From Viola odorata (taxonomy: Eukaryota > Streptophyta > Magnoliopsida > Malpighiales > Violaceae), in the NCBI GenBank assembly GCA_963691705.1, contig OY829544.1:36787917-36851916 (forward strand): DNA of 64,000 bases, read 5' to 3'. Below the pieces are notes generated by a model. The model saw nothing but the letters and a program-made list of their open reading frames with translations. It searched no databases and was not told the origin of the DNA. This document shows, in pieces, positions 1 to 9,918 of this stretch. Positions within the stretch are counted from its first letter, which is position 1. The number at the start of each line of letters is the position of its first letter. Position numbers and translations under genes: made by a program.

Positions 1-838
1 CCGTTATCACAAGACAGAACTCCGTTATGGAATGAAGACTTAATTAAAATAGAACTCTTAAGAAATATGATAATCACAACCAATAAGACTATTGATAAAG
101 TCTCTAATGCAATGAATAAAAACCAAACACTTAGAAATAACATAAGACCAGTAGCTCAACAAACCTCTAACATACATAATACTGTTGTTTATAGAACAAA
201 TGACCATCCTTATGTTATTAGACAAAGGCCAGCCTCTGTTAGCCCCACATGTCACAGACAACAACCTATAACCAGACCATCATCTTCATCATCTTTACGA
301 CCTTCTTCTTTTTTACCTCAAGACCCAAACATAGTGTCAGTGCAACCCGAAAGTTTGAACTAGGAGGAAGGTTGCCATCAACTACTGTGGACAACCAGAA
401 ACATAATTTCAGTGCAATGACATTGAGGAGTGGTACAGAAATTTCAGACAGAACTGTCCTTCCCCCAGGTCTAGGGAAGAACCCATCACCAGTGCCACTG
501 CCAGATCAATTTGAACCAGAGGCAGAGGTAATACCCGAAAAACCAATCAAGGTAATTCCTACTCCAGAGCTAGTGGTGCCCAAGAAGGAACAAGTAATTC
601 CTCTTCCCTTCCTTGAAAGGTCTGAAAAGGCTAAGAAGGTGAAGGAAGAGAAAGCTATTTTAGATTTATTTCGTAAAGTAGTTGTCAATGTTCCTCTTCT
701 TGATATGATTGCACAAGTTCCTAAGTATGCAATTTTTTTGAAAGAATTGTGTACTAATAAGAGAAAGCTTGCAGGAGTGGAAAGGATCAATCTGAATGAA
801 AACGTTTCTGCCATTTTTTAAAAGAAACTACTGAATAA
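1..838 (+). pseudogene. Athila gag C-terminal region (fragment)
   Basis: The readable frame is 249-821, preceded by a low-complexity Ser/Pro-rich part in another frame (67-363). The stretch with LPSTTVDN, MTLRSG and the closing KYAIFLKELCTNKRKL block is the conserved end of Athila Gag just before the protease. In the family this region links nucleocapsid and protease in one polyprotein. The frame ends in a TAA at 819-821, where related elements continue into the protease, so this is a nonsense mutation or small indel. The 5' part of gag lies outside the window. Confidence 0.75.
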
Positions 839-1964
839 GTGTAAAGATGGAGGAACCTTTGTGATTCCTTGTAAGATTGGGGAGTAGACCATTGAGAAGG
901 CACTGTGTGACTTGGGTGCAGGGATAAATGTGTTGTCATTAACTATTTTTAAAAGTCTGAACATAGGGGAATTAAAAGAAACTAGAGTTGTTATCCAGTT
1001 AGCAGATAGATCCATAATTTATCCTATGGGAGTAATTGAGGATGTGTTAGTGCAGGTTAATGACTTTGTTTTTCCAGCTGATTTTTATGTGGTTGATATG
1101 GGTAACGAACATACTTTTAAGTCAACTGAAATATTATTGGGTAGACCTTTCTTAAGGACTGCTAGGGCTAAAATTGATGTCTTTGGAGGATGTTTGACTT
1201 TGGAATTTATGGGTGAAATAATTTCTTTTAATATGTATGATGCGATGAGATATCCTGAGAATTTACATTGTCTAAGTTTTGTGAATATTATTGATTTGGA
1301 TAATGAAGATATTTTTGAACTTGAGAACACTGACCCTTTGGAATATGTTCTTACCAGGAGCGTCAATTACATTAAGTTGGATGAGTTGGACAATAAGGTT
1401 GAAGTCAGAGAGGAGATTGAAGATGCAGTGTTTGAGCTAGATGTAGCCAAACCTTTGGTTGGTAATCCCAAAAATTTAGATTTGCCCAAAACTAATAATT
1501 CTCTTATTCCTTCTATTTTGCAGGCCCCAGACTTGGAATTGAAGCCTTTACCTAGCCACCTAAAGTACTCTTTCCTAGGTTTGGGAGAGAACTTGCCAGT
1601 GATAATATCAAACAAGCTGACTAGAGTAGAGGAGGAAAGACTCTTTAGAGCCTTAAGAGAGAACACGAAAACTATAAGCTGGACCATAGCAGATATAAAG
1701 GGGACCTCACCCACCATTTGCACTCACAAGATCCACCTAGAAGTGGATAGCAAAACTGTGAGACAGCCACATAGGAGGCTCAATCCTCCTATGATGGATG
1801 TAGTCAAAAAGGAAGTTTTGAAACTTTTAGATGCTGGAGTGATATATCCTATCTCTGACAGCTCTTGGGTCAGTCTAGTACAGGTGGTGCCGAAAAAAAT
1901 AGGGATCATAGTCGTAGAGAACGCCGAGGGAGAGTTGGTACCAACTCGAGTGCAAAACGACTAG
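839..1964 (+). pseudogene. Athila aspartic protease and RT N-terminus
   Basis: The frame is open from 912 to 1964 (350 aa). The protease active-site motif CDLGAGIN lies at about 907-930, and the second conserved patch, ILLGRPFLRTA, at about 1131-1161. From about 1560 the linker into RT begins, and RT proper starts near 1780 (PPMMDVVKKEVLKLLDAGVIY). The family protein cleaves the Gag-Pol polyprotein. A TAG at 1962-1964, where related elements have Trp before RVCIDY, stops the frame. An upstream TAG at about 885 separates it from gag. Clearly recognisable but dead. Confidence 0.85.
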
Positions 1965-2510
1965 AGAGTTTGCATCGATTATTGCGGGCTCAACTTGGCA
2001 ACCAAGAATGACCATTTTCCTATCCCATTCATCGATCAGATGCTTGAGAGACTTTCAGGTAAGCCTCACTATTGTTGCCTTGACGGGTATTCTGGTTTTC
2101 ACCAAATACCCGTTGCCTTTGAGGACCAAGACAGAACCACTTTTACATGCCCTTTTGGGACTTTTGCTTATAAACGTATGCCGTTTGGACTTTGTAATGC
2201 ACCTGCAACTTTTCAAAGATGCATGATGAGTATATTTTCTGAGTTTATTGAAAAAGGAATTGAAGTCTTCATGGATGATTTTACAGTTTATGGCAATTCC
2301 TTTGATGAGTGCTTAGAAAATTTAGAAAAGGTCCTTAAACGCTGTTTGGAAAGAAACCTGGTCTTAAACTATGAAAAGTGTCATTTTATGGTTGACCAAG
2401 GTTTGATTTTAGGACACGTAGTTTCTCAAAAGGGTATTGAGGTAGATAAGGCAAAAATAGATGTGATTGATTCTTTGTCATATCCTACTAACGTGCATGA
2501 AGGTTTATAA
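1965..2510 (+). pseudogene. Athila reverse transcriptase palm domain
   Basis: The same frame as the preceding block resumes after the TAG. RT motifs run in order: RVCIDY, FPIPFIDQML, DGYSGFHQIP, TFTCPFGTFAYKRMPFGLCNAPATFQ, and the catalytic FMDDF at about 2269-2283, followed by NYEKCHFM and LGHVVSQKGIEVD. FMDDF in place of YVDD is normal for Athila. The frame ends at 2510, where a deletion of roughly 20-25 nt removed the 'REVRSFLGH'-type segment; reading resumes as FYKDFSKV in another frame. Confidence 0.9.
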
Positions 2511-3139
2511 AGGACTTCTCAAAGGTAGTCGCACCTCTTTGTAGACTGCTACAAAAGGATGTGGAATTCAAGTTTGGACCCGATTGTGAGGCTGCATTCG
2601 ATACACTAAAATAGAAATTAACAACAACCCCTATTATTAAAGCTCCCAACTGGAATTTACCTTTTGAGATAATGTGTGATGCTTCTAACAACTTTGTAGG
2701 TGCCGTCTTAGGACAGAAAGAAGGACGAGACCCGCACATTATCTATTATGCATCTCGCATGTTGGACGACGCACAGAAAAATTATACAACTACTGAAAAT
2801 GAGTTTTTTGCTATTATATTTGCTTTAGATAAATTCCGCGCCTATTTACTTGGAACTAATGTAATTGTCTATTCTGCTCATGCAGCGTTGCGTTACTTGT
2901 TGATAAAAAAAGAAGCGAAGTCGAGGTTGATCAGGTGGATCCTTCTGCTCCAAGAATTCAACCTAGAGATCAAGGACAAGAGTGGCAAAGAAAACCTGGT
3001 AGCAGATCACTTGAGCAGGATCCTTGTGGAATCAGACCCAGAAGCAGTCAAGGACAAGTTCCCTAACGAGGGACTTTTCTTCGCCCTGGGAGAAGGACCT
3101 GATGAGACTCTTATCCTTGCCCTGGTGGAGAGACCCTAG
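2511..3139 (+). pseudogene. Athila RT thumb and RNase H
   Basis: It continues the polyprotein (FSKVVAPLCRLLQKD, then RNase H from about 2670). The RNase H shows [14 protein letters not shown] and the [14 protein letters not shown] helix, but the third acidic position reads VYSAHAAL where the family has D (YTDHAAL), so a catalytic aspartate is lost. The domain would degrade RNA in the RNA-DNA hybrid. One internal TAG (about 2611-2613) and the stop at 3137-3139 break it. The C-terminal part contains the [12 protein letters not shown] signature. Confidence 0.85.
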
Positions 3140-4317
3140 TATGCGGGTATAGCTAATTTTCTGGCGTCAGGTAAGTTCGACTAGAATATGTCCTATAGAG
3201 AGAGGGAGAAGGTAAGAAGGGATTCTAAATATTTTGTGTGGGATGATCCCTACATGTGGAATATTTTCAAAGACCAAGTATTGAGGAGATGTGTTCTCCA
3301 AGATGAGATCGAATCTATTTTAAGGTTTTGCCATTCTGAAGCATGAAGAGGTCATTTTGGACCGAAAAGAATAACACTTAAGATACTTGAATCTGGTTTT
3401 TATTGGCCTACACTTTTCAAAGATTGTCACTTATATTGTATAAATTACCCTAACTGCCAAAAGGTTGGCAATATTTCCGCTAGGAATCAGATGCCTTTAA
3501 ATCCTATATTTGCGTGTGAAATATTTGATGTCTAGGGAATAGATTTTATGGGTCCTTTCCCTAGGTCTGGGGGAAACCCGTACATTATACTTGCTGTTGA
3601 TTATTTATCAAAATGGGTTGAGGCCAAAGCTACTGCGGTCGATGATGCCAAAATTGTTGTTTCATTTCTGAAGTCTCACATTTTGAACAGGTTTGGCATC
3701 CCTAAGGTGATAATCAGCGATAGAGGGACCCATTTCTGTAACAAAGTGGTTACAACACTACTTGCCAAGTATCAGGTCAACCACAGAGTGTCTACAACCT
3801 ACCACCCCCAAACCAATGGCCAGGAAAAAGTTTCCAACCAGGAGGTGAAGGCCATTCTCACTAAGACAGTGAATCCGAATAGGAAGGATTGGAGTCAAAG
3901 ATTGTACGGGAAATCATGCCATCTTCCTGTAGAGCTAGCACACAGATCATTTTGGGCAATCAAGCATTGCAACTTAGAGTCGAGCAAAGATGGGGCGGCA
4001 AGGAAGCTCCAGCTACAAGAGCTGGAAGAGATGCGCAGAGACGTATATTAGAATTTTGAGCTAATGAAAGATAAAAACAAGAAATATCATGACAGTTTAA
4101 TTAAGAATAAAACTTTTTATGTGGGCTAGAAAGTACTTCTGTTTAATTCTAGATTTAGGATTTTTTTTTGGAAAATTAAAATCTAGATGGATGGGTCCAT
4201 ATGTCGTTTCTAACGTTTATCCTTATGGTGCTGTAGATATTTAGGATTTAAAGACAGGAACGACGTTCAAGGTGAACGGTCAAAGGCTGAAATCATATTG
4301 TGAAGGTTTCTAATTTT
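3140..4317 (+). pseudogene. Athila integrase, multiply broken
   Basis: The zinc-binding region (CHSEA-stop-RGHFG ... GFYWPTLFKDCH) has a TGA replacing a conserved residue, and further TAGs occur. The core domain is open from 3548 to 4051 with GIDFMGPFPRSGG, VDYLSKWVEA (first Asp), ISDRGTHF (second Asp) and HPQTNGQEKVSNQE (Glu). Around 3905 a deletion of about 90 nt removes the segment between DWSQRL and YGKSCHLPVELAHR. After 4051 the C-terminal tail is still readable to about 4312 ([28 protein letters not shown]) with several stops. The enzyme class inserts the cDNA into the genome. Confidence 0.88.
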
Positions 4318-4945
4318 TATTTGCATTCAACCAACCATTATTGGTATTGACCATCTTTTATTTTATATTACAAAGAATTGAGATTGTCCACCGAATCCCT
4401 AAGGAACAATCGTTTTACCACTTGCTACTATTTTCAACTGCATGTGCATGGTGAATTGTATTGTATTTAACTTTGATGGTTTCGGCAGCCATCAATAAGA
4501 TAGATGTTTGTACATGATTTCTATCATAATCCTAATTCAAGACCTAGTCCAACTCTATCTTTGTACTGGGATTTTAGCTACAAGCGAAATAAAAAGAAAG
4601 CGGCGCCAATTTTAATTGGTTTATAAGGATGATATGTAAGAATTAATCCAAAGACCATGGATTATGTTTCATAATCAATTCGACCCAAGCCCATAATATG
4701 CCGGAATTAATACAAAGATCATGGATTATGTTGCATAATCAATTCGTATATGTTCTCAAAATAAAAATAAATAAAAAATCATTCGGTGGAAAATTTCTCC
4801 AAAGTCAAAGTTGGTATGTGATAAATTTGGACCAGCAATCAAACATGATCTCAAGTTCAGTCCTCGACATAAATTCACTCGAGAAGGAAAGGAAAATGTT
4901 CAAAATTAGTTTACTTTATAAAGTGAAATAATCTTGAGGGGGCAT
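4318..4945 (+). other. Athila 3' non-coding region with short direct repeat and PPT
   Basis: No convincing ORF lies between the integrase end and the LTR. A 77-codon open frame at 4698-4931 has no recognisable features. A direct repeat of about 65 bp appears at about 4630-4687 and 4695-4752 (both contain CATGGATTATGTT). The polypurine tract TTGAGGGGGCAT at 4934-4945 directly precedes the LTR TGT. Athila relatives often carry an env-like ORF here; none is left. Confidence 0.6.
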
Positions 4946-5289
4946 TGTAGACATAAAAAAATTCGGCAAAGTAAATTATGTGGCCTAATTGTCGAAGCCT
5001 ACTTATTCGAAGCCCATAAAGCCCAAGGGTCAAAGGAGTCAGATTTCATGTCTAAACCCATCAACAAATTCATAAATAACCAAAACCCATTTCATATTTA
5101 TTAATTTGATTAAATATCAAATTAATTAATATCCAAATTCAGAAATCAAATTCAAATCAAATCAAGTTTGAATCCAAATCAAGATCAAATCTAAACCAAA
5201 TCAAATATTTTTTGTTTGATATTCAACAAAGACCAATAGGATGAAGATACGTGTCATCATTCAAATTCAAAAAATTATCTTCATGAGCC

Positions 5290-5298
5290 TATAAATAA
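5290..5298 (+). promoter_or_regulatory. TATA box of Athila LTR
   Basis: TATAAATAA sits in the middle of the LTR, about 345 bp from its start, followed by an A/G-rich leader. This is the usual place for the U3/R boundary promoter. Confidence 0.6.
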
Positions 5299-5409
5299 AG
5301 GTCTCATTAGAGAGAACAAAAGGGGAGAATAATTGAGATATTGTTGCAAGCCTGAAGAATTAAAGATCAACCTAGACGCATCATCCACAAGAAAGAAAGA
5401 GAAAAACTA

Positions 5410-5635
5410 CAAGCCAATTCAAGACCAATTTTTCTCTCAAGCTCCAAGCAAATAAAGGAGAAGCCACAAGCTGATTCAAGGCTGGTTTCTTCTCAAATCA
5501 ACCGCAGAAGCCACAAGCTGATTCAAGGCTGGTTTCTTCTCAAATCAACCACAAAACCACAAGCTGATTCAAGGTCAGTTTCTTCCAAATCAACGCGGAC
5601 CACAAGCTGATTCAAAGTCAGTCTGTCATCCACCA
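5410..5635 (+). repeat. Tandem repeat (43-57 bp) in Athila LTR
   Basis: Five imperfect copies start at 5410, 5467, 5514, 5560 and 5603, each beginning with CAAGCTGATTCAAGG or a close variant (the first has CAAGCCAATTCAAG). They lie in the transcribed part of the LTR. The middle copies are the most alike, as expected from unequal crossing-over or replication slippage. Confidence 0.8.
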
Positions 5636-5731
5636 AACTCAAGTCCAAGCCCAAATTCGGAGTGAAGATCGATTCATTAATCAGAGAAAACAAGAGTAGA
5701 AGAACTACTTTAATTCATACATTAATTATTT

Positions 5732-5736
5732 GTAAT
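5732..5736 (+). repeat. Left target-site duplication of the Tat element (GTAAT)
   Basis: GTAAT directly precedes the LTR start TGATAACAAT. The same five bases follow the other LTR end at 45061-45065. Five-base duplications are standard for Ty3/gypsy integrases. Confidence 0.85.
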
Positions 5737-6151
5737 TGATAACAATACCCCTAACAACAAGGGCATTCTCGTCTTATATCCCGCGGAGGAAGAAAAAGGC
5801 TGCTGCCATGGTAGCCTCCGGGCTATCGGGCCTGGGATGGTGATATAGCGGGGGCCCATTGTCATNNNNNNNNNNNNNNNNNNNNNNNNNNNNNNNNNNN
5901 NNNNNNNNNNNNNNNNNNNNNNNNNNNNNNNNNNNNNNNNNNNNNNNNNNNNNNNNNNNNNNNNNNNNNNNNNNNNNNNNNNNNNNNNNNNNNNNNNNNN
6001 NNNNNNNNNNNNNNNNNNNNNNNNNNNNNNNNNNNNNNNNNNNNNNNNNNNNNNNNNNNNNNNNNGTACAGGTACACCGGACGTCGTGGACAGTCGACCT
6101 CAAGGCTCATAATCCTCTACAATCCTACAGCGAACAGATCGAATCTTATCA
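5737..6151 (+). repeat. Tat 5' LTR (contains a 200-N gap)
   Basis: It begins TGATAACAATACCC and ends AATCTTATCA. Only about 129 bp of the left end and 86 bp of the right end are sequenced; the rest is the N run 5866-6065, whose true size is unknown. The right part (CGGACGTCGTGGACAGTC ...) matches the 3' LTR end at about 44984-45060 with one visible change (CCTACAG/GCTACAG). No TATA box can be assigned because of the gap. Confidence 0.85.
5866..6065. other. Assembly gap (200 N) inside Tat 5' LTR
   Basis: Exactly 200 N. A gap of the same size lies in the other LTR of the same element. Long near-identical LTRs are a common reason for such breaks. Confidence 0.99.
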
Positions 6152-6237
6152 AATTGGTGCTTTCATTGAGAGTCTTGGTTCTATTAAGTGAGCATCCTTA
6201 ATAGCCAAGCTCTGCTCCCTTAAAAATTCGGAGGATT
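6152..6237 (+). promoter_or_regulatory. Tat primer binding site and short leader
   Basis: Directly after the LTR the sequence AATTGGTGCTTTCATTGAG begins. The TGG at 6155 fits a tRNA CCA end, and this exact style (TGGTGCTTTCATTGAGAG) is common at this place in Grande/Tat-type elements. I cannot assign the tRNA from memory. The gag ATG follows at 6238. Confidence 0.7.
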
Positions 6238-8126
6238 ATGGAGTCCGGCTCGGATCCCGCACTGTCCCAGTCTTCTAACCTCCCATATGAGACCTGCAGG
6301 CGACTTTTCACTTTCGCCACCTCTGATGTCAGCACCACAGTGCAAGAAATCCCACCAGGCATGTCTGATCCCTCTTCTGAATAAATGACGAGAACCTTGG
6401 CATCCCAGACATATACTCCTCTATCTCAGATGCCAGGACCCAGTCACTCCCTTCTCCATTCGAGGGCACCCGCAGAAGGCGGTGCAGGCAACCCTCTTAC
6501 GAATTCAATATCGGCTCTTTGATCAGATAGATCAGTTGACAGAGTTGGCTGCAGGATTTACACCTCATGTTTCAGGACCCAGCGTGCCTTCTCATGTAAT
6601 CTTTACTCCATCCATCATTGCTGACCGACCGCTGTCACCCCGGCAGTCTAGAGGTTTTACGTTATCCTTACCTTTGACATCAGCCCCTGTTGGAGTCATG
6701 CAACTCGCGCCTAGACACGTCGAACCGTCCGAACAACATAGGAGGGGAGCTCCTATTCTTGAAGGAGAACGATGGGACGACGAGTATAGAGATCCTTGGG
6801 GCAACAGGCGAGAGGAGATGTTCAGGGACCCATCTCCCAGGCACAATGAGAGATCGAGTAGCAGAAGGCACCGGACTCGAACACCAAGGAGTCGCAACCG
6901 ATCTCCCAGGCAGCATCGTGAGTATGATTTTCGAGCTCAAGACAGTTAGACGAGCCCGTTCCCCCTCATCAACCACAGGGGATTCCTGATGATAATAACG
7001 GTCACCCATTCAGCCACCATGTCAAACATCATCGGGTCAAATAGGCATGTAAAACTCCCTACGGAATCATATGATGGCACAAAAGACCCTATCTCTCATC
7101 TTAATAAGGTGAAAGATTTTGTACAATTCCAAACTCACAGTGACGAGACGTTATGTCAAATCTTCGTAATGACGCTATCTGCGTAGCGCGTCTTTGGTTC
7201 GAGGGACTTCCGGTAGGTTCCATTGACAACTTTTCCCAACTAGAAACTAAATTTTGGAGTCGATTCAGCACAGTTGTTCCTATTAGGAAGTCTGCGGCAG
7301 CACTATTCGATGTTCATCGAAAGCCACAAGAATATTTGAAGGATTTTTTGAGTCGTTTTGACCTGGAGATGTCACTAACGTCGGAGGTCACCATTGCTTT
7401 TGCTGTCAAAGCTTTGAAGCGTAACTGCCATTATGGGAAGTTACGAGACACCTTCATGGTGGACCTGCCGTCGACGCTAGATGCGTTAAGGCTAAAAGCC
7501 CACAATTATGCGAGAATAGAGGAAGAAGAAAATAGGGAGCGAATTCAGAGTATACCTCAAGACGCGCATCCGGCCCCTAACGTCTATGTTAGCGCAACCC
7601 CTGACACACAGCCAACTGATGACTATGGGCAGCGAAAAGATCACATCCCTAGAACCTCAAATCGGCAGAGAGGTAGCTTTTCGAGAGGAAGATTCGGGAA
7701 TCCCCCTACTGGGAGGCAAACGGATCCACCTAAAGGGCGAATATACGATCCTGATCTCCCGTCCCTTATACTCCCAAGGGCAGAAATTTTAGCGATAGTT
7801 CAGCAGCGAAACCTGCCTATCCGTTACCCCGCTCCTGTGAAGCCAGGAGTGATTATGGGAGGAAGGGAAAATGCATTCTGCAAGTTCCATAAAGTTAAAG
7901 GGCACTCCACGGATGTGTGCAGAGAATTGAAATTAGCAATAGAACGCTTAGTCAAAGAGGGCTACCTCGGGAAATTTACCACCAAAGTAAGGGAGGAGGT
8001 CAGGAGCAATCTAGTGGACAAGGCGACTGGTGACAGGCAAGCGTCCTCTTACGCCACGGGAGCCAACGCCATCCCTATCGGCAGGAATAAGGAATCGTTT
8101 GTGGTCAGCGAGGAGAACCCTTGTTG
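6238..8126 (+). pseudogene. Tat gag, broken
   Basis: The first ATG after the PBS (6238) opens a Ser/Pro-rich N-terminus that meets a TAA at 6382-6384. Reading continues in another frame from 6482, with a TAG at 6947-6949 and a shift near 7180. The last frame (7153-8127) holds the Retrotrans_gag core (ARLWFEGLP ... FWSRFST ... YLKDFLSRFDLEM) and a zinc-knuckle-like motif, CKFHKVKGHSTDVC, at about 7879-7920, followed by IERLVKEGYL. The family protein forms the capsid and binds RNA. The middle is Arg/Ser-rich (RRHRTRTPRSRNRSPR). All parts are recognisable; four lesions inactivate it. Confidence 0.85.
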
Positions 8127-8680
8127 ACAATGGGAGCGCGGTCAATCTGTTCTCGCTCGAAGCATATAACTTGATGAAGCGTCCCGACAGTGAGCTAACG
8201 CCTTGTAAGAAGCCAATAGTTGGGGTAGACGGGGTCCCAATCCCGGTGGTAGGAGTTACAATGCTACCAGTATACTTTAGAGAGGATACTTCTAAACGGT
8301 CGGAAGAATTATTATTCTTAGTGGTAGACTTGTCGTTGCCTTACAACGCCATACTCGGGCGGCCATACCTCAATTGCTTTGGAGCTGCGATATCACAAAA
8401 ATATTTGAAGATGAAATACCCTTCGTGGAACGGAGTGGTCTCGATCAGAGGGGACCAGAAGTTAGCTGCCGAGTGCTATTTACTTATGACCCAAAAGAGT
8501 TGCGACCGTTATGTGTGCGTGGCAGACGACCCTTTCGAGGATAGAGAGGAAAAGCGTACTCAGCCAGTAGACAACATAAAGCTAATCCCCGTCAGTGGAG
8601 TTGAAGAAGTAATTTTTTGGTTAGCGAAAATTGAACGCAGAAGAAAGCGCACAGCTAGCTCGATTATTGAACAGATGTAA
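8030..8680 (+). pseudogene. Tat aspartic protease
   Basis: The frame is shifted +1 relative to gag, with the change-over around 8090-8125. It shows the retroviral-type active site LVDNGSAVNLF (about 8122-8154) and the conserved LPYNAILGRPYLNCFGAAISQ (about 8338-8400). It processes the polyprotein in the family. Downstream the peptide becomes the acidic linker that leads to RT. The stop at 8678-8680 follows a frameshift: the expected linker, KEEFAWKSADMPEIS, is readable in another frame at about 8681-8725. Confidence 0.85.
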
Positions 8681-9447
8681 AGAAGAATTCGCGTGGAAGT
8701 CAGCAGATATGCCAGAAATTTCGTGAGAAACAGCAGAACACCGACTTAACATTACCCTGACGTCACACCCGTCCAGCAAAAGAGGCGAGCTTTCTCTCCA
8801 GCAAAGATGATAGCTATCGAGAAAGATATATCAAAACTCATGGATGCTGGCTTCATCAGAGAAGTCCAGTACCCGACATGGTTGGCCAATCCTGTCCTAG
8901 TCCCAAAACCTAACGGAGAATGGCGCATGTGTATTGACTTCACTGATTTGAATGATGCCTGTCCCAAAGACTGTTATCCTCTTCCTCGAATTGATCAGCT
9001 GGTCGACCAAACCGCTGGGTACGCTTACCTAAGCTCGTTGGATGCTAACTCGGGGTATCACCAAATCCCCATGGTTGTGGAAGATGAATTATTACTCCCA
9101 AAGCCACCTATTGCTATACAGCAATACCGTTTGGATTAAAGAACGCCGGGGAAACATTCCAGCATATGGCAAATAAAGTTTTCGAGAAGCAAATTGGGAA
9201 AAAGGTAGAGGCCTACGTGGATGATATACTTGTCAAAAGTCGAAGCTTCGAGGACCACGTGACTGATCTAGAAGAAGTTTTCAGCGTAATGCGAGAATAC
9301 AAGATGAAGTTAAACCCCCGAAAATGTATGTTCGCGTTTCAAACAGGCAAATTTCTAGGCTACGTGGTCAATCAGAAAGGCATCCAGCCTAATCCTTCGA
9401 AAGTAAAAGCGATCCAAGACATGATATCTCCGCGAACTGTCAAATAA
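8681..9447 (+). pseudogene. Tat reverse transcriptase with frameshift
   Basis: The N-terminal half, 8807-9139, contains RRAFSPAKM, DAGFIREVQYPTWLANPVLV, WRMCIDFTDLNDACPKD and LDANSGYHQIP. A deletion/frameshift at about 9085-9095 loses the usual 'KTSFITPFG' part. Reading resumes as CYTAIPFGLKNAGETFQ and runs through the catalytic AYVDDILVKS (about 9211-9240) and KFLGYVVNQKGI. The frame stops with TAA at 9445-9447, where Glu (GAA) is expected before VQKLTG. The YVDD itself is intact. Confidence 0.9.
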
Positions 9448-9918
9448 GTGCAAAAGCTCACAGGGCACATCATTGTGTTAGGGCGGTTTATCTCCAAACA
9501 AGGCGAAAGGTGCCTTCCCTTTTTTAAAATCATTCGTAAGAGAGCCTCCTTTGGGTGGACAGAGGAATGTGAAGAAGCGTTTGCCAGCATAAAGGCCTAC
9601 CTCTCGTCTGACCTGGTATTGACAAGACCGGAACCGGGCAACGCTTTATACTTGTATCTAGGTGTCGCCGATGAGGTGGTCAGTGCCGTCCTGGTACAGA
9701 GTGATAGACACATTCATCGCCCCGTATTCTTTGTCAGCCACATACTGAAGGATGCTGAGTCGCGGTACACTCGCATAGAAAAAGTAGCGTTTGCCCTTGT
9801 ACAGGCAACGCGAAAGATGGATCGATACTTTCAAGCTCATCCTGTTGTAGTACTTACTGATCAACCATTGGGAATTTATTTTAGAAAGCCTGAGTCCTCA
9901 GGAAGAATGCTGATTTAG
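9448..9918 (+). pseudogene. Tat RNase H (gypsy-type, degenerate)
   Basis: It is in frame with RT, between TAA (9445-9447) and TAG (9916-9918). It shows the thumb/connection (GRFISKQGERCLPFFKII) and an RNase H fold segment (LYLYLGVADEVVSAVLVQ ... RPVFFVSHILKDAESRYT). The usual first catalytic aspartate motif (CDAS) is missing; it reads LGVADE. A decayed ancestral RNase H next to an acquired second RNase H is the known Tat-lineage arrangement. The TAG probably replaced Trp before AIELEQYG. Confidence 0.85.

Larger units (their letters stand above)
1..5736 (+). mobile_element. Athila-type Ty3/gypsy element, decayed, 5' end outside window
   Basis: Plus-strand gag end, protease, RT, RNase H and integrase occur in the Ty3/gypsy order, followed by a 3' non-coding stretch, a polypurine tract and an LTR. 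The wording of the protease (DLGAGIN), the RT active site (FMDDF) and the linker after the protease (QLADRS...VEDVLVQ-like) is that of the Athila clade. At least eight stops and frameshifts plus three small deletions make it non-functional. No env-like ORF survives between integrase and PPT. The LTR is interrupted at 5736 by the Tat element; its last few bases appear to resume at 45066. This is the oldest layer of the nest. Confidence 0.9.
4946..5736 (+). repeat. Athila 3' LTR, interrupted by Tat insertion
   Basis: The LTR starts TGTAGACA immediately after the PPT. It contains a TATA box (TATAAATAA, 5290-5298) with transcription expected to start near 5320. The part after the TATA box holds a decayed tandem array of about 45 bp (5410-5635). 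The sequence is cut at 5736 by the Tat element. The remaining end is probably 45066-45072 or 45066-45074 (TTTGACACA), giving an LTR of about 800 bp. The start is certain; the end is inferred. Confidence 0.75.

Noticed and set aside
5774..6191. ORFs running through the N gaps (also 44644-45119)
   Set aside because: Most of each translation is undefined residues.
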